This document shows, in pieces, positions 7,779 to 17,002 of a stretch of DNA of 44,870 bases. Source of the stretch: Colimorpha sp045639845 (GTDB taxonomy: Bacteria > Bacteroidota > Bacteroidia > Bacteroidales > P3). Location: contig JAZUDW010000115.1 of NCBI GenBank assembly GCA_045639845.1, forward strand, positions 1-44,870, read 5' to 3'. The first letter of the stretch is position 1. Every line of letters starts with the position of its first letter. Both the position numbers and the translations under genes were made by a program. A model generated the notes under the pieces. It was not told the origin of the DNA. It made no database searches and worked only from the letters and a program-made list of their open reading frames with translations.

Positions 7779-9605
7779 ATGATTCGTAATATTGCCATTA
7801 TTGCTCACGTTGACCACGGCAAAACTACTCTCGTTGACCGCATGCTTCATCAGGTGAAGATGTTTCGCGATAATCAAGAAACAGGCGATCTTATTCTCGA
7901 CAATAACGACCTTGAACGCGAACGCGGTATCACTATTCTTTCCAAAAATGTATCGGTTCGCTACAAAGGACATAAGATAAATATTATCGATACTCCAGGC
8001 CATAGCGACTTTGGTGGTGAGGTGGAGCGTGTACTCAATATGGCCGACGGCGTATTGCTCGTGGTCGATGCTTTTGAGGGTCCTATGCCTCAGACTCGTT
8101 TTGTGTTGCAGAAAGCAGTTGAGTTGGGCTTGAAACCTATCGTGGTTGTGAACAAGGTGGACAAACCCAACTGCGATCCAGAGCTGACGCAGGAAGCTGT
8201 GTTTGATTTGATGTTCAACCTGGGAGCCACCAACGAGCAGCTCGACTTCCCTACTGCCTACGGTAGTGCAAAGAATGGCTGGATGAGCGACGATTGGCGT
8301 AACCAGACGGAAGATATTTCCTATTTGATGGACCTCATCATCGAACATATCCCCTCCCCCAAAGTGGAAGAAGGCAACACTCAGATGATGATCTCTTCTC
8401 TTGATTATTCGTCGTACTTGGGTCGTATTGCTGTGGGCCGCCTCAATCGTGGCACACTCACTGCCGGACAGCCTATCTGCTTAGTGAAACGCGACGGCAA
8501 ACAGATACGTTCTCATATTAAGGAACTCTATACTTTTGAGGGTTTGGGCAAAGAACGCACCAAGGCTCCTGTCGAGGCTGGTGAGATATGTGCTATGCTG
8601 CTTGACCTGGATAAGAATGTGGCTTTCGAAATTGGCGATTCTGTTTGCGACAGCGAGAATCCCGACCCATTGCCTCCTATCAAGGTTGACGAGCCTACCA
8701 TGAGTATGCTCTTTACTATCAACAACAGTCCTTTCTTCGGCAAGGAAGGAAAATTTGTGACATCGCGCCATCTTCGTGACCGACTGTTTAAAGAGTTGGA
8801 GAAAAACCTTGCTATGCGCATCGAAGAAACGGGTAGTCCCGATGCATTGCTGGTGTATGGTCGCGGTATCATGCATCTCTCTGTATTGATCGAGACCATG
8901 CGTCGTGAAGGCTATGAGCTTCAGGTGGGTCAGCCCAAGGTAATTATCAAGGAGATTGACGGACAAAAATGCGAGCCCGTAGAGCAGCTTACAGTTCTTG
9001 TTCCCGAGGAATTCAGCAGTAAGGTGATTGACGTGGTGACTCGCCGCAAAGGTGAGGTGGGCACTATCGACACCAAAGGCGACCGCGTTCAGTTGGAATT
9101 CACCATCCCCTCTCGTGGTATCATTGGTTTGAGAAACACACTCCTCACTGCTACCAACGGCGAAGCTGTTATTGCTCATCGTCTTAATGGCTTCGAACCT
9201 TGGAAGGGTGAGATTGGCGATCATAAGATGGGCGCACTTATCGCTAAAGAGACTGGTGAGGCTACTGCCTATAGTATCAGCAAACTTCAAGACCGTGGCC
9301 CCTTCTTTATCGAACCCGGTGAAAAAGTATATACGGGTGAAGTGATCGGTGAGAGCCTTCGTCCGGGTAACGATATTGTGATCAATGTGGTTACGGCAAA
9401 GAACCTTACAAATATGCGTACAAAATCAGCCGATGAAAAATCCACTTGTACACCTGCCATTAAGTTCTCTCTTGAAGAAGCTATGGAGTATATTCGCGAA
9501 GACGAATACCTTGAGATTACACCTAGCAGTTTGCGTATTCGCAAAATTATTCTCGACGAAATTGAAAGAAAACGTGCTCGTATTGCTCTTGGCGAAGAAG
9601 CATAA
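7779..9605 (+). CDS. typA: Ribosome-associated GTPase TypA/BipA
   Basis: Translational GTPase of 608 residues that binds the ribosome and helps in 50S assembly and stress or cold adaptation. All G motifs are intact: G1 AHVDHGKTT (residues 9-17), G2 RERGITI, G3 DTPGHSD and G4 NKVD. The EF-G-like domains follow. The BipA-specific C-terminal domain (from about residue 480) includes FIEPGEKVYTGEVIGE and RTKSADEKST. The length is typical for the family. The start ATG is followed directly by IRNIAIIAHVDHGKTT, as in homologues. It is transcribed alone, with a promoter upstream and a hairpin before gyrB. Confidence 0.98.
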   Translation: MIRNIAIIAHVDHGKTTLVDRMLHQVKMFRDNQETGDLILDNNDLERERGITILSKNVSVRYKGHKINIIDTPGHSDFGGEVERVLNMADGVLLVVDAFEGPMPQTRFVLQKAVELGLKPIVVVNKVDKPNCDPELTQEAVFDLMFNLGATNEQLDFPTAYGSAKNGWMSDDWRNQTEDISYLMDLIIEHIPSPKVEEGNTQMMISSLDYSSYLGRIAVGRLNRGTLTAGQPICLVKRDGKQIRSHIKELYTFEGLGKERTKAPVEAGEICAMLLDLDKNVAFEIGDSVCDSENPDPLPPIKVDEPTMSMLFTINNSPFFGKEGKFVTSRHLRDRLFKELEKNLAMRIEETGSPDALLVYGRGIMHLSVLIETMRREGYELQVGQPKVIIKEIDGQKCEPVEQLTVLVPEEFSSKVIDVVTRRKGEVGTIDTKGDRVQLEFTIPSRGIIGLRNTLLTATNGEAVIAHRLNGFEPWKGEIGDHKMGALIAKETGEATAYSISKLQDRGPFFIEPGEKVYTGEVIGESLRPGNDIVINVVTAKNLTNMRTKSADEKSTCTPAIKFSLEEAMEYIREDEYLEITPSSLRIRKIILDEIERKRARIALGEEA

Positions 9606-9648
9606 TATGCCTTCTAAAGCATTATCGTATTTTTTAACATAACGACAG

Positions 9649-9691
9649 ACAGCGGCCAAAAAGGAATGAAGCCCCTTTTTGTGGCCGCTGT
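9649..9691 (+). terminator. Hairpin terminator after typA
   Basis: A 10-base stem ACAGCGGCCA/TGGCCGCTGT (9649-9658 with 9682-9691), extended inward by AAAAGG/CCTTTT, lies 44 bases past the typA stop. The downstream tail is T-rich but interrupted. Confidence 0.65.
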
Positions 9692-9732
9692 TGCATTATT
9701 TGTGTTTTTGTTGATAACTCCTGTATGTAAGG

Positions 9733-9764
9733 GTTGTTCAATTGGAGTTTTCTTCGTAATTTTG
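9733..9764 (+). promoter_or_regulatory. Bacteroidota-type promoter for gyrB
   Basis: GTTG at 9733-9736 and TAATTTTG at 9757-9764 are separated by 20 bases. The start codon of gyrB is 39 bases further on. Confidence 0.75.
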
Positions 9765-9803
9765 CAAAGTTTTAAAATAAGGAATCAATAAAATATATAT
9801 AAA

Positions 9804-11759
9804 ATGAGCGAAGAACAAAAGAATGCCTCCAACGGCGATTATAGTTCAAGTAACATTACCGTTCTGGAAGGTCTAGAGGCCGTACGTGTTCGTCCCGCAA
9901 TGTATATTGGCGATGTAAATTTCCGTGGTCTTCATCATCTAGTGTATGAAGTAGTTGACAATTCTATTGATGAGGCGTTGGCTGGCTATTGTAACAAGAT
10001 TGATGTTACTATCCATGAAGATAATTCTATATCTGTACTCGACAATGGTCGTGGTATTCCTGTGGATATGCATGAGAAACAAGGCCGCTCTGCATTGGAA
10101 GTGGTAATGACAGTGCTTCATGCCGGTGGTAAGTTCGACAAAGGTAGCTACAAGGTCAGTGGTGGTCTTCACGGTGTTGGTGTGTCGTGTGTGAATGCAC
10201 TTAGTGATGCTATGACAGTGGAGGTGTACCGCGATGGCAAACAATATCGTCAAGAATATAGCCGTGGCCTGCCTCTTTATGCTGTGAAAGAAGTTGGAAC
10301 TACCGAACAACGTGGCACCCTGGTGCACTTCCATCCCGATCCCACAATCTTCACGGTAACAGAATACGATTACAGTACCCTTTTGAACCGTCTGCGTGAG
10401 CTGGCATATCTTAACAAGGGTATAGAACTAAATCTTAAAGACCTCCGTCCGCTTGATGACGGCACGATTCAGAGCGATCATTTCTTCTCTGAGAAAGGTT
10501 TGCACGACTTTATTAACTACTTGGACCAAAACCGAGAGACTTTGATGCCCGAACCTATCTGCATTGAAGGTGAACGTAATGGAATCCCAATAGAGATATC
10601 GATGCAGTACAATACTTCCTTTAGTGAGAATCTGCATTCCTATGTGAACAATATTAACACGCATGAAGGTGGTACCCACCTTGCCGGTTTCCGTAGCGGA
10701 CTTACCCGTACGCTTAAAGGATATGCCGACAAGCAAGGTATGCTGTCCAAGTTAAAGTTTGATATTACCGGCGACGATTTCCGCGAAGGCCTCACTGCTA
10801 TTATCTCTGTGAAAGTGGCTGAACCTCAGTTTGAAGGACAGACTAAGACTAAGCTGGGTAACACCGAAGTGAAAGGTGCTGTAGATAGTGCCGTAAGTGA
10901 AATGTTATCCAACTATTTGGAAGAACATCCCAAAGAGGCCAAACAGATTGTTGACAAGGTGATCCTTGCAGCTACGGCTCGTCATGCAGCACGTAAAGCT
11001 CGTGAGATGGTGCAGCGTGGTACTGTGTTCAGTACTGGCGGATTGCCTGGCAAATTGGCAGATTGTCAAGATGGTGATCCTAGTATGTGTGAAATATACT
11101 TCGTCGAGGGTGACTCTGCAGGCGGAAGTGCTAAACAGGGTAGAGACCGTCGCTACCAAGCCATATTGCCCCTTCGTGGAAAGATACTTAATGTTGAGAA
11201 GGCTCAGCGTCATCGTGCATTTGAGAGTGAAGAAATCAAAAATATCTATACCGCCCTTGGCGTATCCGTGGGAACACCCGAAGATAGCCAGGCTCTCAAT
11301 CTTGAGAAACTGCGTTATCATAAAGTGATTATCATGACCGATGCCGATGTGGATGGTTCTCACATTGATACTCTCATGCTCACTTTCTTCTTCCGCTATA
11401 TGCCCGAACTGATAGAGAACGGCTATGTATATCTTGCTACTCCCCCACTCTACTTGGTTCGCAAAGGCAAGAAAAACGTTTATTGTTGGACGGAAGAAGA
11501 TCGTATCAACGCAATCAATGAGCTCAGCGGTGGTGATGAGAAGAAGCTGCACGTGCAGCGTTACAAAGGTCTTGGTGAAATGAACCCTGAACAACTTTGG
11601 GAAACCACCATGGATCCTGAAAACCGCCAACTGCGTCAGGTGACTATTGAGAATGCTGCAAGTGCTGACCTTGTTTTCAGTATGCTAATGGGCGACGATG
11701 TGCCTCCTCGTCGAGAGTTCATCGAGAAGAACGCCACATATGCTAATATCGACGCATAA
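9804..11759 (+). CDS. gyrB: DNA gyrase subunit B
   Basis: ATPase subunit of DNA gyrase, which introduces negative supercoils together with GyrA. It has 651 residues, normal for GyrB lacking the large proteobacterial insertion. The GHKL ATPase domain shows EVVDNSIDEALAG, DNGRGIPVD and GGLHGVGVS in the first 130 residues. The transducer domain follows. The TOPRIM domain shows VEGDSAGGSAKQGRDR and IIMTDADVDGSHI, and the C-terminus has QRYKGLGEMNPEQLWET. These features favour GyrB over ParE, though the two are close. gyrA is not in the window. The ATG is followed by a short Asn/Ser-rich leader before the conserved VLEGLEAVRVRP. Confidence 0.96.
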   Translation: MSEEQKNASNGDYSSSNITVLEGLEAVRVRPAMYIGDVNFRGLHHLVYEVVDNSIDEALAGYCNKIDVTIHEDNSISVLDNGRGIPVDMHEKQGRSALEVVMTVLHAGGKFDKGSYKVSGGLHGVGVSCVNALSDAMTVEVYRDGKQYRQEYSRGLPLYAVKEVGTTEQRGTLVHFHPDPTIFTVTEYDYSTLLNRLRELAYLNKGIELNLKDLRPLDDGTIQSDHFFSEKGLHDFINYLDQNRETLMPEPICIEGERNGIPIEISMQYNTSFSENLHSYVNNINTHEGGTHLAGFRSGLTRTLKGYADKQGMLSKLKFDITGDDFREGLTAIISVKVAEPQFEGQTKTKLGNTEVKGAVDSAVSEMLSNYLEEHPKEAKQIVDKVILAATARHAARKAREMVQRGTVFSTGGLPGKLADCQDGDPSMCEIYFVEGDSAGGSAKQGRDRRYQAILPLRGKILNVEKAQRHRAFESEEIKNIYTALGVSVGTPEDSQALNLEKLRYHKVIIMTDADVDGSHIDTLMLTFFFRYMPELIENGYVYLATPPLYLVRKGKKNVYCWTEEDRINAINELSGGDEKKLHVQRYKGLGEMNPEQLWETTMDPENRQLRQVTIENAASADLVFSMLMGDDVPPRREFIEKNATYANIDA

Positions 11760-11781
11760 TAGTAACGTGCATTTTTACAGT

Positions 11782-11820
11782 GGTGGGTGTATCTGTGTGT
11801 GATTTAGATCAACGCCCACC
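11782..11820 (+). terminator. Hairpin after gyrB
   Basis: Arms GGTGGGTGT (11782-11790) and ACGCCCACC (11812-11820) pair over 9 bases with one wobble, and an inner ATCT/AGAT extends the stem. No T-run follows, so this may be an mRNA 3' end or processing structure rather than a classical terminator. Confidence 0.5.
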
Positions 11821-11854
11821 CCATTTAAATTAATAAAAAACAAAATTATTTATC

Positions 11855-12601
11855 ATGAAAAGAAACCTTCTCCTTATCAGCAATTCCACCAATCGTGGTG
11901 AGAACTATCTTGGTTGGTGTAAAGATATGATCAAAGAATTCTGTGAGCGTCACAATGTGAAACGTGTGCTCTTTATCCCTTATGCTGGCGTTAGCTTGGC
12001 ACCTGGCGGACTCAACAAATCTTATAATGCATATGAGGAAAAAGTAGCCAAAGTGTTTGCCTCCTTCGGTGTTAAACTCACTAGCGTTCATCATAAGGCT
12101 TTGCCCATCAATGCGGTATATGATACCGACTGTGTGGCTGTAGGCGGCGGCAATACCTTCCATCTTGTACGCGAACTTCAACGTACAGGGCTCATGCAGG
12201 CTATCCGTCAGCGTGCTTTCGACGGAATGCCTTATATGGGATGGAGCGCTGGTAGCAATGTGGCGGGTCCTACCCTCTGCACTACCAACGATATGCCTAT
12301 TGTGATGCCAGCTTCTTTCGACTGTATGGGCCTTGTCCCCTTCCAGATCAATCCTCACTATACGGATTTCTTCGATCCCAAACATGGAGGTGAGACTCGC
12401 GACGATCGTCTGAAGGAGTATATCATGGTTAATCCCAAATCCACTGTGGCAGCCATACGTGAGGCTACAGCACTCGTGCTTGAAGGAGGAAAACTCTCGC
12501 TCCAAGGTCGCGATAATAAGATGAAAGTGTTCTACACTTCTATGGAAAACACTAAGGAATATGGATTGAATGATGATATCAATTTCTTGTTGAAGAAATA
12601 A
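11855..12601 (+). CDS. pepE: Dipeptidase E (peptidase family S51)
   Basis: Cytosolic serine dipeptidase, specific in the family for N-terminal aspartate (Asp-Xaa dipeptides). Of its 248 residues, the nucleophile lies in GWSAGSNVAG (Ser131). Asp146 (TTNDMPIV) and His168 (INPHYTD) complete the triad at the spacing known for the E. coli enzyme. GGGNTFHLVREL near residue 100 is the other family signature. It is slightly longer than the 229-residue E. coli protein. The start follows a TA-rich leader and no signal peptide is present, as expected for a cytosolic enzyme. It lies between gyrB and nfo with no sign of a shared operon. Confidence 0.95.
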   Translation: MKRNLLLISNSTNRGENYLGWCKDMIKEFCERHNVKRVLFIPYAGVSLAPGGLNKSYNAYEEKVAKVFASFGVKLTSVHHKALPINAVYDTDCVAVGGGNTFHLVRELQRTGLMQAIRQRAFDGMPYMGWSAGSNVAGPTLCTTNDMPIVMPASFDCMGLVPFQINPHYTDFFDPKHGGETRDDRLKEYIMVNPKSTVAAIREATALVLEGGKLSLQGRDNKMKVFYTSMENTKEYGLNDDINFLLKK

Positions 12602-12635
12602 TGCATAATACAATGATAGTCTTTTTGTGATATTA

Positions 12636-12643
12636 TATATTTG
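12636..12643 (+). promoter_or_regulatory. Candidate -7 box for nfo
   Basis: TATATTTG fits TAnnTTTG and lies 45 bases before the preferred nfo start. It sits in the loop of a 12-base inverted repeat (12616-12627 with 12660-12671). No properly spaced upstream box is seen. Confidence 0.4.
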
Positions 12644-12688
12644 TTTGATTTGTAATCTGCAAAAAGGCTATTGAAAATATGTGACTCT

Positions 12689-13525
12689 ATGAAATATATT
12701 GGAGCTCATGTTAGTGCAGCCGGTGGCGTGGAAAACGCCATCGGCTTTGCTACAATAATTGAGGCTGATGCTTTTGCCCTTTTTACCCGCAATCAGAAAA
12801 CTTGGGTGAGTAAGCCCCTTAATGAACGGAGCATATCTTTGTTTCAAGAGCGTCTAGCCCTTTCTGGTATTGAAACGTCTCATGTATTGCCACACGACAG
12901 CTATTTGATCAATTTGGGTAGTCCCGATCCTGTGACATTAGAGAAATCCAGACAGGCTTTTCTCGACGAGATGCGTAGGGCACAGCAGTTGGGTCTCTGT
13001 ATGCTCAACTTTCATCCTGGTGCACACCTTAATGCTATGAGTGATGAGGCTTGTCTCGACCAGATTGCGCAACAGATAAATTGGGCCCTTAGTCAAACAG
13101 AAGGCGTTACAGTTGTCATTGAGAATACGGCAGGCCAAGGAAGCTGCGTGGGGTGGCAGTTTGAGCAGATTAGTAGAATCATTGAAGGTGTAGATGATAA
13201 AAGTAGAGTTGGAGTCTGTATAGATACATGTCATATGATGGCTGCCGGATACGATATCTCTACCGACATGGGCTACGATTTCACTTTCGATTCGTTTGGA
13301 CAGGTGGTTGGGTTCAAATATTTGAAAGCCATTCATCTAAATGATAGCAAGAAGCCATCGGGGAGTCGAGTGGATAGGCATGAGACCCTCGGTAATGGAT
13401 ATATTGGCCCATCGTTCTTTGCTCGGTTTATGCATGATGCTCGTTTTGATAACATGCCAATCATTCTTGAGACGCCAGAACCAAATCGTTGGGTAGATGA
13501 AATATCCTGGTTGCGAAGTCTGTAA
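12689..13525 (+). CDS. nfo: Endonuclease IV
   Basis: AP endonuclease of base-excision repair that cuts 5' of abasic sites with three metal ions in a TIM barrel. The protein of 278 residues begins MKYIGAHVSAAGG, the exact family N-terminus. I therefore choose the ATG at 12689 over an in-frame TTG at 12671. Family motifs are LPHDSYLINLGSP, LNFHPGAH, VIENTAGQG, GVCIDTCHMMAAGYD, HLNDSK and HETLGNGYIG, which carry the metal-binding His, Asp and Glu residues. The C-terminus holds PIILETPEP. A separate AP endonuclease family member, Xth, is encoded at 20986-21753. Confidence 0.97.
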   Translation: MKYIGAHVSAAGGVENAIGFATIIEADAFALFTRNQKTWVSKPLNERSISLFQERLALSGIETSHVLPHDSYLINLGSPDPVTLEKSRQAFLDEMRRAQQLGLCMLNFHPGAHLNAMSDEACLDQIAQQINWALSQTEGVTVVIENTAGQGSCVGWQFEQISRIIEGVDDKSRVGVCIDTCHMMAAGYDISTDMGYDFTFDSFGQVVGFKYLKAIHLNDSKKPSGSRVDRHETLGNGYIGPSFFARFMHDARFDNMPIILETPEPNRWVDEISWLRSL

Positions 13526-13544
13526 CAATATTAATGCCATTGTG

Positions 13545-14288
13545 ATGATAAAGAAAATAGTAGTTGTTATAGTCTTTGTGCTGTTAACCTTTGCTAGTCG
13601 TGCTCAACAGTATCGCGGTGATCCCGGCTTACCGAAAGCACAATCACGGCAGTCTGTGGTGGTTCATAAGGCATACACACTGGAATATAGTGAAGTTCAC
13701 GAGCAGCCACGTTGGACTGCCCATATGCTCACTAGAGAGCGAGTGCAAGGTGATCGGAAGCGTGAGTCTCTGTTTTACGAGGATACAATGGTGGTTACAG
13801 GTACTGCTACAGCTGAAGACTACCGTAAGTCGGGTTATTCACGCGGACATATGGTACCTGCTGGCGATATGAAGTGGGACTCTGTGGCCATGCACGAGTC
13901 GAACTATTACAGTAATATAACACCTCAGCTTGCTGACCTCAACAATGGTGCATGGAACCGAGTCGAAAACAGGGTACGCCAATGGGCCAAGATGTACGAT
14001 ACTCTTTATGTCTATACAGGCCCAGTCCTTCGATCCGGACTCCCTTCGATAGGACGCAACCATGTGAGTGTTCCTGAATATTTCTGGAAAGTTGTCTATT
14101 GCCCATGTATGGGAAAAGCTATAGCTTTTCTATTACCCAATCGTCGTTGTGATGAAGATATCCGTACCTTTGTGATATCAGTCCGCAAATTAGAGCAACT
14201 CACGGGTATCGACTTCTTTCCACGTATGCCTAGCAAGATTCAGAATCATATTGAAAAAACTCTTTGTGAAAATTGTTGGGATTGGTAG
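13545..14288 (+). CDS. Secreted DNA/RNA non-specific endonuclease (NUC family), copy 1
   Basis: Sugar-non-specific nuclease with a beta-beta-alpha metal fold, predicted periplasmic or secreted. The start is ATG 13545 (about 247 residues), because MIKKIVVVIVFVLLTFASRAQ is a proper Sec signal peptide; an upstream in-frame ATG at 13497 overlaps the end of nfo and would bury it. The active site is SGYSRGHMVPAGDM, with the general-base His kept but the usual Asp of the DRGH motif replaced by Ser. The metal-binding Asn region SNITPQLADLNNGAWNRVE follows. The C-terminal pair CENCWDW recurs in the downstream copy. It is a tandem paralogue of the next gene, with about half the residues identical by eye. 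Confidence 0.88.
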   Translation: MIKKIVVVIVFVLLTFASRAQQYRGDPGLPKAQSRQSVVVHKAYTLEYSEVHEQPRWTAHMLTRERVQGDRKRESLFYEDTMVVTGTATAEDYRKSGYSRGHMVPAGDMKWDSVAMHESNYYSNITPQLADLNNGAWNRVENRVRQWAKMYDTLYVYTGPVLRSGLPSIGRNHVSVPEYFWKVVYCPCMGKAIAFLLPNRRCDEDIRTFVISVRKLEQLTGIDFFPRMPSKIQNHIEKTLCENCWDW

Positions 14289-14338
14289 TAATAGTTGTAT
14301 ATCAAGTTTTTTATTATTAATATTAAAGAAATAGTTGA

Positions 14339-15172
14339 ATGAAAAAACATGCATTTCGAATTCGTATTATAGGAATAGCCGTGTTGGTTTGCTTTTTTCA
14401 ATTGGGATGTGGAACTACCCCGAAGGACTTGCAGACTGATGGTTTCTACGCACCAATGTCAGATGATGAGGCAGTGATGCAAGATGGGGTAAGCCTTCTT
14501 CCTTCAATAACCAACAAGAACGCATTGGTAGTCCACAAAGCCTATACTCTCGAATATAGCGAAGAATATGAACAGGCACGTTGGGTTGCATATATGCTCA
14601 CGGGCAAGCATAGTCGTGGAAATGCTCAACGTACCGATTTCTTTGTACAAGATCCTTTGGTAGATACAAAATCGGCTCATTTTGAAGACTACCGACGTTC
14701 AGGGTACACCAAAGGCCATCTTGCACCTGCAGGTGACATGAAATGGGATACAACAGCTATGAGAGAATCGTTTTATATGAGCAATATTAGCCCTCAAACG
14801 GCTGGTTTTAATGATGGTATATGGAATAAGATTGAGATGCAAGTACGTCAATGGGCACGCGATTACGATAGCGTATATGTAGTCACTGGCCCCATCATTG
14901 AGCCAGATCATAAATCTATAGGTCGTAACAATGTGGCTGTACCTTCCTATTTCTACAAAGTAGTGTATGCACCATCCCAACGACAAGGAATTGCCTTCCT
15001 TGTTCGCCATCAAAACAGCAGCAAGGGGCCTCGGCAGTTTGTTGTTAGCATCGATCAGATAGAGATCCGTACAGGCATCGACTTCTTCCCATCCCTACCT
15101 GATGAAATAGAGGAGGCTATCGAATCCGAGCTTTGTGTCGATTGCTGGCAATGGCGCACGTTTACCGACTAA
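14339..15172 (+). CDS. DNA/RNA non-specific endonuclease (NUC family) lipoprotein, copy 2
   Basis: Second NUC-family nuclease, 277 residues. Instead of a cleavable signal it has a lipobox (FQLGC, Cys24), so it should be membrane-anchored. The active site reads SGYTKGHLAPAGDMKWD: the catalytic His is kept, but both Asp and Arg of DRGH are changed (to Thr and Lys). SNISPQTAGFNDGIWNKIE supplies the metal-binding Asn, and the end CVDCWQW matches copy 1. An extra segment of about 40 residues separates the lipobox from the shared VVHKAYTLEYSE strand. The gap to copy 1 is 50 bases, so the two probably arose by tandem duplication and may be co-transcribed. Confidence 0.88.
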   Translation: MKKHAFRIRIIGIAVLVCFFQLGCGTTPKDLQTDGFYAPMSDDEAVMQDGVSLLPSITNKNALVVHKAYTLEYSEEYEQARWVAYMLTGKHSRGNAQRTDFFVQDPLVDTKSAHFEDYRRSGYTKGHLAPAGDMKWDTTAMRESFYMSNISPQTAGFNDGIWNKIEMQVRQWARDYDSVYVVTGPIIEPDHKSIGRNNVAVPSYFYKVVYAPSQRQGIAFLVRHQNSSKGPRQFVVSIDQIEIRTGIDFFPSLPDEIEEAIESELCVDCWQWRTFTD

Positions 15173-15444
15173 GTATGGGCTTAGAGCAGTGAATTAGGAT
15201 AGATAAAAATATAAAAATAAACAATAAGCGGATCGTTTTCCACATCACTGTCGTGCTAGTTTGTCCTATTAATTCCAGACAAGAGTGGTTGTTTGTTTCC
15301 TATATTATAAAGTAAATAGTTTGTTTTTTTAAAATAAATAAACATAATGTTTAATACTATGTTTTTTTAAGTATTACTTTATATATTCCAAATCTGTTAT
15401 TGGTGTATCAATTGCATATAGTTTTTATATATTTTTATAAAATT
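15173..15444. other. AT-rich intergenic region before the MFS gene
   Basis: A strongly AT-rich stretch with long T and A runs. I see no reading frame and no strong hairpin in it. A weak TTGTC/GACAA inverted repeat near 15259-15285 is the only structure noted. It ends at the promoter of the downstream transporter. Confidence 0.4.
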
Positions 15445-15475
15445 ATTGCCAAATCCTATTTTTTTCGTATTTTTG
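15445..15475 (+). promoter_or_regulatory. Bacteroidota-type promoter for the MFS transporter
   Basis: ATTG at 15445-15448 and TATTTTTG at 15468-15475 are separated by 19 bases. The -7 box is 44 bases upstream of the start codon, in a very AT-rich context. Confidence 0.75.
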
Positions 15476-15519
15476 CAAACCATCGTTTACGATAATTAAT
15501 CAATAAATTATAAAAAAAA

Positions 15520-16962
15520 ATGGCAGAAAAAATTTACAAATTCTTGAACGACAACCCAGCTGCGCGTTGGGCTGCGTTGATCCTCATCGCTCTGATGATG
15601 TTTTTCGGCTACATGTTTGTAGATGTTATGTCGCCTCTGCAAGGTATGATCGAAGTTGAAAGAGGTTGGACTCCCAAAGCTTTCGGTACCTATGCTGCTG
15701 GTGAATACATTCTCAACGTGTGTGGTTTCCTTATCCTTGCCGGTATCATCCTCGACAAGATGGGTATCCGTTTTACTGGTACTCTCTCTGCATCTTTAAT
15801 GCTTGTAGGTGCCGTTATTAAATTCATTGCTATTAGCGACTGGTTCCAGGGTACAGGTATGAACGAGTGGCTCAACACCTGGTGGACTGCAATGCCTGGT
15901 AGTGCCAAGCTTGCTGCTGCTGGTTTCATGATTTTCGGTTGTGGCTGTGAAATGGCCGGTATCACCGTTTCTCGTGCTATCGCTAAATGGTTTGAAGGCA
16001 AAGAAATGGCTCTCGCTATGGGCCTTGAGATGGCTATCGCACGTGTAGGTGTGTTCGCTATCTTCTCTATCAGCCCCTTGTTGGCAGAAAAGATGGGTAC
16101 CAGCCTCTTTGGCAATCCCACTGTTGTAGCTCCCGTTGCTTTCTGTACCGCTCTTCTCTGCATCGGTCTTATCTTCTTCTTAGTATTCTGTGTTCTTGAT
16201 AAGAAATTTGACAACCAGCTTGCTGCTGCTAAATCTGCAGAATCCGCTTCAAGTGAAGAAGAATTCAAGATCTCTGATATTGGAACTATCTTCAGCAGCC
16301 AGATCTTCTGGGTTATCGCTCTCCTTTGCGTACTTTATTACAGCGCAATCTTCCCATTCCAACGTTATGGTGCCAACATGCTCCAGTGCAACCTCGATGG
16401 TATCACTCCCACTCAGGCTGCAAACATCTTCCGTTGGTTCCCCATCGGTGCTGCTGCTATCACTCCTTTCCTCGGTGCTTATCTTGACAATAAAGGTAAA
16501 GGTGCCACCATGCTCATTTTCGGTGCTCTTCTCCTGATTATTTGCCACCTTGTGTTTGCTTTCGTACTCCCTGCCACCCACAGCAGTCTCGTAGCTTATG
16601 TGACCATCGTTGTGTTGGGTATCAGCTTCGCATTGGTTCCTGCAGCCCTTTGGCCCAGTGTTCCCAAAGTAATGGATCCTCGCTACCTTGGTAGTGCTTA
16701 CTCTTTGATCTTCTGGGTACAGAATGTAGGTCTGTGCTTCGTACCTATGTTGATTGGTAACGTACTTCAAAGCTGCAACGAAAACAATCCTGCTGTTATC
16801 GCAGCTAAAATGGCCCATGAGGATTTCATCCCCTACGATTACACTATTCCTCTGATCATCTTCGCCAGCTTCGGTGTAGTAGCATTCCTTCTTGCTCTTT
16901 ATCTCAAAGCTATCGATAAGAAGAATAATTTCCACTTGGAGGAACCCAATATTTCCAAATAA
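15520..16962 (+). CDS. Major facilitator superfamily transporter
   Basis: Inner-membrane transporter of 480 residues with about twelve hydrophobic helices in two halves. The halves are divided by a charged loop near residues 228-250 (KFDNQ...ASSEEEFK). The N-terminal half has GIILDKMGIRFTG, matching the MFS loop 2-3 pattern. The second half has the corresponding YLDNKGKGATML. A long extramembrane insertion (residues about 108-130, GTGMNEWLNTWW) separates helices 3 and 4. The substrate is not evident. Codon use looks strongly biased (repeated GCT, GGT, ATC, CTC), suggesting high expression. Own promoter and a strong terminator make it monocistronic. Confidence 0.88.
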   Translation: MAEKIYKFLNDNPAARWAALILIALMMFFGYMFVDVMSPLQGMIEVERGWTPKAFGTYAAGEYILNVCGFLILAGIILDKMGIRFTGTLSASLMLVGAVIKFIAISDWFQGTGMNEWLNTWWTAMPGSAKLAAAGFMIFGCGCEMAGITVSRAIAKWFEGKEMALAMGLEMAIARVGVFAIFSISPLLAEKMGTSLFGNPTVVAPVAFCTALLCIGLIFFLVFCVLDKKFDNQLAAAKSAESASSEEEFKISDIGTIFSSQIFWVIALLCVLYYSAIFPFQRYGANMLQCNLDGITPTQAANIFRWFPIGAAAITPFLGAYLDNKGKGATMLIFGALLLIICHLVFAFVLPATHSSLVAYVTIVVLGISFALVPAALWPSVPKVMDPRYLGSAYSLIFWVQNVGLCFVPMLIGNVLQSCNENNPAVIAAKMAHEDFIPYDYTIPLIIFASFGVVAFLLALYLKAIDKKNNFHLEEPNISK

Positions 16963-17002
16963 CAATTAGGCGTTCCCCATTCTGTAAGAGTGGAAAATTG
17001 AT

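Noticed and set aside
8481..9290. 269-residue minus-strand frame inside typA
   Set aside because: It is antisense to a complete translational GTPase and shows no motif of its own.
12671..12688. TTG start for nfo
   Set aside because: The family N-terminus is MKYIGAHVSAAGG, matching the ATG at 12689. The six extra residues have no counterpart.
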